Positions 60,344 through 64,000 of a DNA stretch of 64,000 nt are shown here, one piece after another (position 1 is the first letter of the stretch; every line of letters starts with the position of its first letter). Origin of the DNA: Nocardiopsis potens DSM 45234 (GTDB taxonomy: Bacteria; Actinomycetota; Actinomycetes; Streptosporangiales; Streptosporangiaceae); NCBI RefSeq assembly GCF_000341105.1, contig NZ_ANBB01000056.1, forward strand, positions 40,854-104,853, in the 5' to 3' direction. The notes beneath the pieces are model-generated. The model ran no database searches, was not told where the DNA came from, and was given only the letters and a program-made list of their open reading frames with translations. The translations under genes were made by a program, and so were the position numbers.

Positions 60344-61366
60344 ATGCTCCAGCGATCCGACCCGGTACTGCTCGCCCTCGCGGGCGCGGCCTGCATCTCC
60401 GTCTCCGGCGCCTTCGTCAAGGCGTCCGGGGCGGACCCCGGCACCGCGGCCTTCGTGCGCTGCGTCCTCGCCCTGCTGCTGCTGGCGCCGATGGCCGTCG
60501 TCGAGCTGCGCCGGCTGGGCCGCCGCCCGGCCCGGTTCCTCGCCACCGACTTCGCCGCCGGCCTGCTGCTGGGCACCGACTACGTGCTGTGGACCGCGAG
60601 CATCGAGCAGGTCGGCGCGGGCATCGCCACCGTGCTGCTCAACATCCAGCTGGTGGTGTTCCCGCTGCTCGCCCTGGTCTTCACCGGCACCCGGGCGCCC
60701 CGCTCGTTCCTGGTCGCCGCCCCGGTGATGCTCGCCGGGGTGGCCCTGGCCGCCGGGATCGCCGACCCGGGCTCCGGCACCGCCGGGGACGGCGGCGACG
60801 CGCTCCTCGGCCTGGTCTACGGCTGCGCCGCGGGGGTCGCCTACGCCGGCTACCTCTTCCTGTCCCGGCTGGGCGGCGGCCGCGGGCACTCCTCGACCCC
60901 GGTGTGCACCTCGACCATGGGGGCGGCCGTCGCCGCCGCGATCGTCGGCGGCCTGTGGACCGGGATCCACCCGGGGGAGCTGGACCCGGCCGGATGGGGC
61001 TGGCTGGCCCTGCTCGCCCTCACCGGGCAGGTGCTGACCTGGCTGCTGGTCGGCGCCGCACTGCCCCGGCTCGCCCCCAGCACCGGCGCGGCCGTGCTGG
61101 TGCTGCCCCCGGTGCTGGCGGTCGGCGTCGGCGCCCTGTTCCTCGGCGAGTACCCCTCGGTCCTGCAGATCGCCGGCTGCCTGCTGGTGGTCCTGGCGGT
61201 CTGGGGGACCGAGCGCGCCGCCCGCCGCGGCACCCGGGGACGGCCGGAGCCCGCCGCCGAGAGCGGCACCGCTCCCGGCGGCGACGCCGGCGGGGACGCT
61301 CGGCCCGCCCCGGAGGACCTCGACGGCCTGCCGGAGGCCGGCGGGCGGCCGCGCGAACAGGCCTGA
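60344..61366 (+). CDS. EamA-family (DMT) transporter
   Basis: 340 aa with ten membrane helices in two EamA repeats: LALAGAACISVSGAFVKASGADPGTAAFVRC in the first and GLVYGCAAGVAYAGYLFLSRLGGG in the second. GVGALFLGEYPSVLQIAGCLLVVLAVWGTERAAR ends the second repeat. A 55-residue Ala/Gly/Glu-rich tail follows. DMT proteins export amino acids or metabolites; substrate unknown. Divergent LysR is the likely regulator. ATG at 60344 is used, with GTG at 60338 possible. Confidence 0.88.
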   Translation: MLQRSDPVLLALAGAACISVSGAFVKASGADPGTAAFVRCVLALLLLAPMAVVELRRLGRRPARFLATDFAAGLLLGTDYVLWTASIEQVGAGIATVLLNIQLVVFPLLALVFTGTRAPRSFLVAAPVMLAGVALAAGIADPGSGTAGDGGDALLGLVYGCAAGVAYAGYLFLSRLGGGRGHSSTPVCTSTMGAAVAAAIVGGLWTGIHPGELDPAGWGWLALLALTGQVLTWLLVGAALPRLAPSTGAAVLVLPPVLAVGVGALFLGEYPSVLQIAGCLLVVLAVWGTERAARRGTRGRPEPAAESGTAPGGDAGGDARPAPEDLDGLPEAGGRPREQA

Positions 61367-61383
61367 GACGGCGCCCGGCCCGC

Positions 61384-61428
61384 GCCGCCCGCCGCCCGCC
61401 GGGATCCTCGGCGATGGCGGCGGGCGGC
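61384..61428. terminator. Hairpin between EamA and SUFU genes
   Basis: Perfect 13-bp stem GCCGCCCGCCGCC (61384-61396) with 61416-61428, positioned between two convergent genes. Confidence 0.65.
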
Positions 61429-61452
61429 CGCGAGCGGCGGCGGAGCGCGGCG

Positions 61453-62088
61453 CTAGGGGGCGGCCAGCAGGGAGCCCCGGTCGATGTCGGTGACGTACAG
61501 CGGCAGCCGCGGTTCCAGGGCGCGGAGCACCTCGGCCGCATTGCCGCCCCGAGCGGCCTCGTACTCGTCCAGGGTGAGGCCCACGACCTGGAGGAACCGG
61601 ACGCGGCCGTGCGGCGTGCCGATCGCCCCCAGCTCCGGGTCCTCGGTGAAGGCCAGGGCGTGCACCTGCGAGGTGCTGTCCGGGCCGCCCAGGGGCTGAC
61701 CCACCCGCATGGTGTGGCCGGCCGCGAACGGGTTGCCCGACTGGAAGACGTACCTTCCCAGGCTCTGCAGCAGGACCGCCGCCCACATCGGCGGCCGCTC
61801 GTCCTCCGGGGCGCGGGCCACCCGAACGGTGAACTCGAAGCCCCAGCCGGACTCGGCGGGGTCGTCGGTCTGCTTGGTGTAGAGCTCGGTCATGCCGTAG
61901 CCGACCAGGTGCCAGTGCGGCACCGGTTCGGTGCGCGGGTAGAAGTCGATCCCGTCGAGCGGGTCCGGCCCGCCCAGCGCCCACGGGTGCTCGGTCCCCG
62001 CGTGCAGCGGCATCGCGTCCCCGTAGATCCGCTCCAGCGCGGCGCCGATGGCCTGCCAGCCGACGGCGGTGTCCTCTTCTTCGGTCAT
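61453..62088 (-). CDS. Suppressor-of-fused (SUFU) domain protein
   Basis: 211 aa SUFU-like fold: AALERIYGDAMPLHAGTEHPW, GIDFYPRTEPVPHWHLVGYGMTELYTK and WGFEFTVRVARAPEDERPPMWAAVLLQSLGRYVF are characteristic of the bacterial domain. Bacterial SUFU proteins often act as immunity proteins in polymorphic toxin systems, but no toxin gene lies next to it. ATG at 62088 is preceded by GGAGAAGG; ATG at 62103 is an alternative. The orphan 5S gene lies upstream on the same strand. Confidence 0.82.
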   Translation of the reverse strand: MTEEEDTAVGWQAIGAALERIYGDAMPLHAGTEHPWALGGPDPLDGIDFYPRTEPVPHWHLVGYGMTELYTKQTDDPAESGWGFEFTVRVARAPEDERPPMWAAVLLQSLGRYVFQSGNPFAAGHTMRVGQPLGGPDSTSQVHALAFTEDPELGAIGTPHGRVRFLQVVGLTLDEYEAARGGNAAEVLRALEPRLPLYVTDIDRGSLLAAP

Positions 62089-62217
62089 GCCTTCTCCGGT
62101 CATGGCCGTACCGACGGCCCCGCACCGGATCCGGTTCCCCTGGAGCGGCGTCTCCTGCGCCCGTTCTCCCCGGTCCGCCTCCGGACGGGCCGGCCCCGGA
62201 GGGGACTCCGGGCACAC

Positions 62218-62250
62218 GAAAGAGGGGACCCTTGCGGATCCCCTCTTCGA
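62218..62250 (-). terminator. Terminator downstream of the orphan 5S gene
   Basis: Hairpin AAGAGGGGA/TCCCCTCTT with wobble-paired inner bases, ten bases past the 5S end on the minus strand. Confidence 0.7.
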
Positions 62251-62259
62251 AAGAAAGTC

Positions 62260-62377
62260 CGGCGGCGACCTACTCTCCCACCCCGCACCATGGAGGCAGT
62301 ACCATCGGCGCTGGGAGGCTTAACGACCGGGTTCGAAATGAGACCGGGTGTGACCCTCCCGCTATGGCCGCCGAAAC
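62260..62377 (-). rRNA. rrf: 5S ribosomal RNA (orphan copy)
   Basis: About 118 bases. On the minus strand it runs from GTTTCGGCGGCCATAGCG to GGAGAGTAGGTCGCCGCCG, with the invariant CGAACCCGG and AGCGCCGATGGTACTGCC blocks of actinobacterial 5S RNA. It is complete. No 23S is adjacent: a MarR gene, a cupin gene and a lipoprotein gene separate it from the next 5S copy at the window's right edge. A terminator follows directly. Confidence 0.93.
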
Positions 62378-62478
62378 CCTAGCCCGCCACCCCGCGAGGG
62401 GCACGGAAACCTGTGCGTTTCAGCTGCTCCTGAGCATAGCAACATCCCAGGTCGACGCCAAATCGACGCGGTCCGCGC

Positions 62479-62925
62479 TCACCAGGTCGGCCGGATCGGC
62501 CCCGGGGGCGCGACCTCCCCCAGGCTCCGCCGCAGCTCGGCCAGGCGCCGCTCGCCGAGCACCCCGGCCCACTCGGCGGCCGCCTCGGCCGCCGCCTCCT
62601 CCGCCGCCCGGGTACAGGCCCGGCCCGCGTCGGTGAGCACCACCAGGCGCGCCCGGGCGTCCGCCGGGTGCGGACCGCGGCGCACGTACCCCTTCCGCTC
62701 CAGCTCGTCGACGAGCTGCCCGGCGGCCTGCTTGGTCACCCCGAGGTGCTCGGCCAGCTCGGTGACGGAGGCCCCGCCCCGGGAGAGGCGCACGAAGGCG
62801 AAGCCGTGCGCCGGCCGCAGCCCGCCGTAGCCCCGCCGGGCCACCCCCTCGTCGATCCGGTCCACCAGGGACCCGGCCGCGGACAGCAGCAGGGCCGCGA
62901 GCCCCAGTCCGTCGTCATCGCTCAT
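62479..62925 (-). CDS. MarR-family transcriptional regulator
   Basis: 148 aa winged-helix regulator. FAFVRLSRGGASVTELAEHLGVTKQAAGQLVDELERKGYVRRGPHPADARARLVVLTDAG covers helices 2-5 and the wing. Divergent from the cupin gene by 98 bp, in which CTTGAC/GTCAAG half-sites are repeated. It likely represses both genes and responds to a small phenolic or oxidative signal, as is usual for the family. Confidence 0.9.
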   Translation of the reverse strand: MSDDDGLGLAALLLSAAGSLVDRIDEGVARRGYGGLRPAHGFAFVRLSRGGASVTELAEHLGVTKQAAGQLVDELERKGYVRRGPHPADARARLVVLTDAGRACTRAAEEAAAEAAAEWAGVLGERRLAELRRSLGEVAPPGPIRPTW

Positions 62926-62933
62926 GTCCCCAT

Positions 62934-62994
62934 CTTGACAGAAAAGACAAGCTCCTTGACCATGTTCTCACCCGCTTCCGTCAAGCGGCTTGAC
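62934..62994. promoter_or_regulatory. CTTGAC/GTCAAG operator cluster between MarR and cupin genes
   Basis: A 15-bp perfect palindrome GTCAAGCGGCTTGAC lies at 62980-62994. Further half-sites are CTTGAC at 62934-62939, GACAAG at 62946-62951 and CTTGAC at 62955-62960. Overlap with both divergent promoters fits MarR repression. Confidence 0.6.
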
Positions 62995-63023
62995 CATTCG
63001 ACGCGACCGCCCGAGGAGCCCCC

Positions 63024-63398
63024 ATGCCCGTCGTCCGCCCCGCCGACGCCGTCGTCCACGAGATGCACGGCAGCACGTTCACCGCCTTCGCCAACCCCGG
63101 CACCGGAAGCAGGGAGCTGTGCGCCTGGCGCGTGCAGACCCCGGCAGGCACCCGGGGAGCCGCCCACACCATCACCCGAGAGGAGGTCTTCCTCGTCACC
63201 GAGGGGGAACTCCACCTGACCATCGACGGCCGGACCGAGCGGCTCCGCGCGGGCGACGTCGCCATCGCCCCGGCCCGCTCCGAGCTCCGTCTGGACAACC
63301 TCTCCTCCGGCCCCGCCTCGGCCTGGGTGACCACCGGTGTCGGCCTGGCGGGCGTGCTGGCCGACGGCTCGATCGTCGCCCCGCCCTGGGCCGGCTGA
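63024..63398 (+). CDS. Cupin-domain protein
   Basis: 124 aa single cupin. ELCAWRVQTPAGTRGAAHTITREEVFLVTEGELHLTIDG is motif 1 and RAGDVAIAPARSELRLDNL lies near motif 2. Of the usual metal ligands, H48 and E53 are present; the motif-2 histidine seems replaced, so metal binding may be weak. It is divergent from the MarR gene and probably its target. The role may be quercetinase-like or simple ligand binding. It ends four bases from the convergent lipoprotein gene. Confidence 0.83.
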   Translation: MPVVRPADAVVHEMHGSTFTAFANPGTGSRELCAWRVQTPAGTRGAAHTITREEVFLVTEGELHLTIDGRTERLRAGDVAIAPARSELRLDNLSSGPASAWVTTGVGLAGVLADGSIVAPPWAG

Positions 63399-63402
63399 CC
63401 CC

Positions 63403-63744
63403 CTACTCCTCGGTGGTCCGCAGATCCACCACCGCCCAACCGGAGGTCGTCTTCTTCTTGACGATCACGCACGTGTAGTCGGTGTGCGTCGTCTCGCCGG
63501 AACCGTTCCCCATGTCGTAGCCGCCGGCGACCTCGTACTGCACCCACTCGGTACCGGTCATGGCGACTTCGGGGGAGGCATCGAACTCCAGGTCCACCCG
63601 GGCTTCCAGGTCACGCTCCAGATCGCGCTCGATGTGGTCCTCGCACCCGGCCACGGCGTTCTCAGGGGTGGGTTCGGAGCCGCCGCACGCGGTGGCGCCC
63701 AGGGCCACGAGAAGGAGGGCGGAGGTGAGGTGGATGTGGCGCAT
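63403..63744 (-). CDS. Small putative lipoprotein
   Basis: 113 aa. Signal MRHIHLTSALLLVALGATAC with lipobox ATAC (Cys20) gives a lipid-anchored protein. The mature part (GGSEPTPENAVAGCEDHIERDL..., then DYTCVIVKKKTTSGWAVVDLRT) has two Cys that could form a disulfide and a small beta-rich fold. Family not recognised. ATG at 63744 is chosen at the signal peptide; longer frame upstream adds no signal feature. Confidence 0.7.
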   Translation of the reverse strand: MRHIHLTSALLLVALGATACGGSEPTPENAVAGCEDHIERDLERDLEARVDLEFDASPEVAMTGTEWVQYEVAGGYDMGNGSGETTHTDYTCVIVKKKTTSGWAVVDLRTTEE

Positions 63745-63893
63745 GGTGCTCCGATCTGGGGATGTGCAACCCAAGAGTAGAGACATCCGATAACGGCACC
63801 GAAAGGCCCCCGGGGCAGAAAAGCAGCCGGCGGGCCCTCAAATCCTTCTTCATTCCCAGACAAGTTTTCACTTGTTCACAAGGAAGGGCATGG

Positions 63894-63934
63894 AAAAAGG
63901 GGCTCCCGGCACCCCAAGGCACCGAAAACCCCTC
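63894..63934 (-). terminator. rRNA-type terminator after the second 5S copy
   Basis: On the minus strand GGGGTTTTCGG pairs with CCGGGAGCCCC (three wobbles), followed by TTTTT. The T-tract is unusual here, and the site lies just past the 5S end. Confidence 0.65.
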
Positions 63935-63947
63935 CCCAAAAGAAATG

Positions 63948-64000
63948 CGGCGGCGACCTACTCTCCCACCCCCACCATGGAGGCAGTACCATCGGCGCAG
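63948..64000 (-). rRNA. rrf: 5S ribosomal RNA, 3' part (cut by window end)
   Basis: The 3' half of a second 5S gene, probably the end of an rrn operon lying to the right. Compared with the copy at 62260-62377 it lacks one G (run CCCCC-ACC against CCCCGCACC) and has a different base near position 63998 (GGCGCAG against GGCGCTG). The rest of the visible part is identical. Confidence 0.85.

Overview
This is a 64 kb stretch of chromosome from a very GC-rich actinomycete. A filamentous, sporulating genus is suggested by a WblA-type WhiB protein, a long chaplin with a sortase signal, WhiJ/DUF397/ATPase regulatory trios and LAL and AraC/LysR/TetR regulators. Nocardiopsaceae is possible, but the genus cannot be fixed from sequence alone. 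Most genes are chromosomal housekeeping or accessory metabolism. No transposase, integrase, CRISPR array, tRNA or large biosynthetic cluster was seen.

The left 6.6 kb is the most foreign-looking part and reads as a mobilisation module. After the tail of a PEP-utilising enzyme and a GC-rich gap holding a 32-bp perfect palindrome (candidate oriT or operator) come mobC-like and MobA-like genes on the plus strand. They converge on a minus-strand operon encoding a large MobF/TrwC-type relaxase-helicase, a two-domain helix-turn-helix protein and two very small cysteine-rich proteins that share a D-C-x(2,5)-C-N-x2-G-T motif. The smaller one is preceded by a sequence almost identical to the NusA-binding boxC of actinobacterial rRNA leaders. 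A pyrimidine-rich tract lies at the probable promoter of this operon.

Positions 6.8-15 kb hold an NmrA-like reductase divergent from a TetR regulator with a zinc-knuckle tail, a LAL regulator, an MDR reductase, a DsbA/FrnE-like protein and an MFS exporter. Positions 15-17 kb hold a WhiJ-like regulator, DUF397, an anti-sigma-type ATPase and its partner. argG follows, with tandem ARG boxes and an apparently leaderless start. Positions 18.8-28.6 kb carry an intradiol dioxygenase, an AraC regulator, an amino-acid permease, an S1-like protein, a DUF2306 protein, a serpin, a methyltransferase, an amidohydrolase and an acyl-CoA ligase. Positions 28.6-40.3 kb are rich in cell-surface functions: DM13 protein, Ser/Thr kinase, OmpA-like lipoprotein, SURF1, four-unit chaplin and CapA lipoprotein, plus an Smr protein, a methyltransferase and a short UvrA paralogue.

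Positions 40.3-46.2 kb contain adenosine deaminase followed by visible gene decay: a WhiJ-like gene fused in frame to a DUF397 tail, a PIN toxin whose antitoxin has lost its start frame, and a MORN-type gene broken by a 10-bp tandem duplication. Positions 46.3-50 kb hold a GH1 glycosidase and aldehyde dehydrogenase operon with a divergent TetR gene. The right end carries redox, HD-domain, TSUP, wblA, SPFH, ABC, tandem DUF1707, serB, inositol-phosphatase, LysR/EamA and SUFU genes. It also has an orphan 5S rRNA, a MarR/cupin pair sharing an operator, a lipoprotein and the start of a second, slightly different 5S copy.

Three large hairpins (about 33983, 36452 and 49999) share a core. Two of them are homologous along their whole length and differ only by compensated changes. 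Several genes have a TAnnnT-like -10 six or seven bases before the start codon, which points to leaderless transcription.
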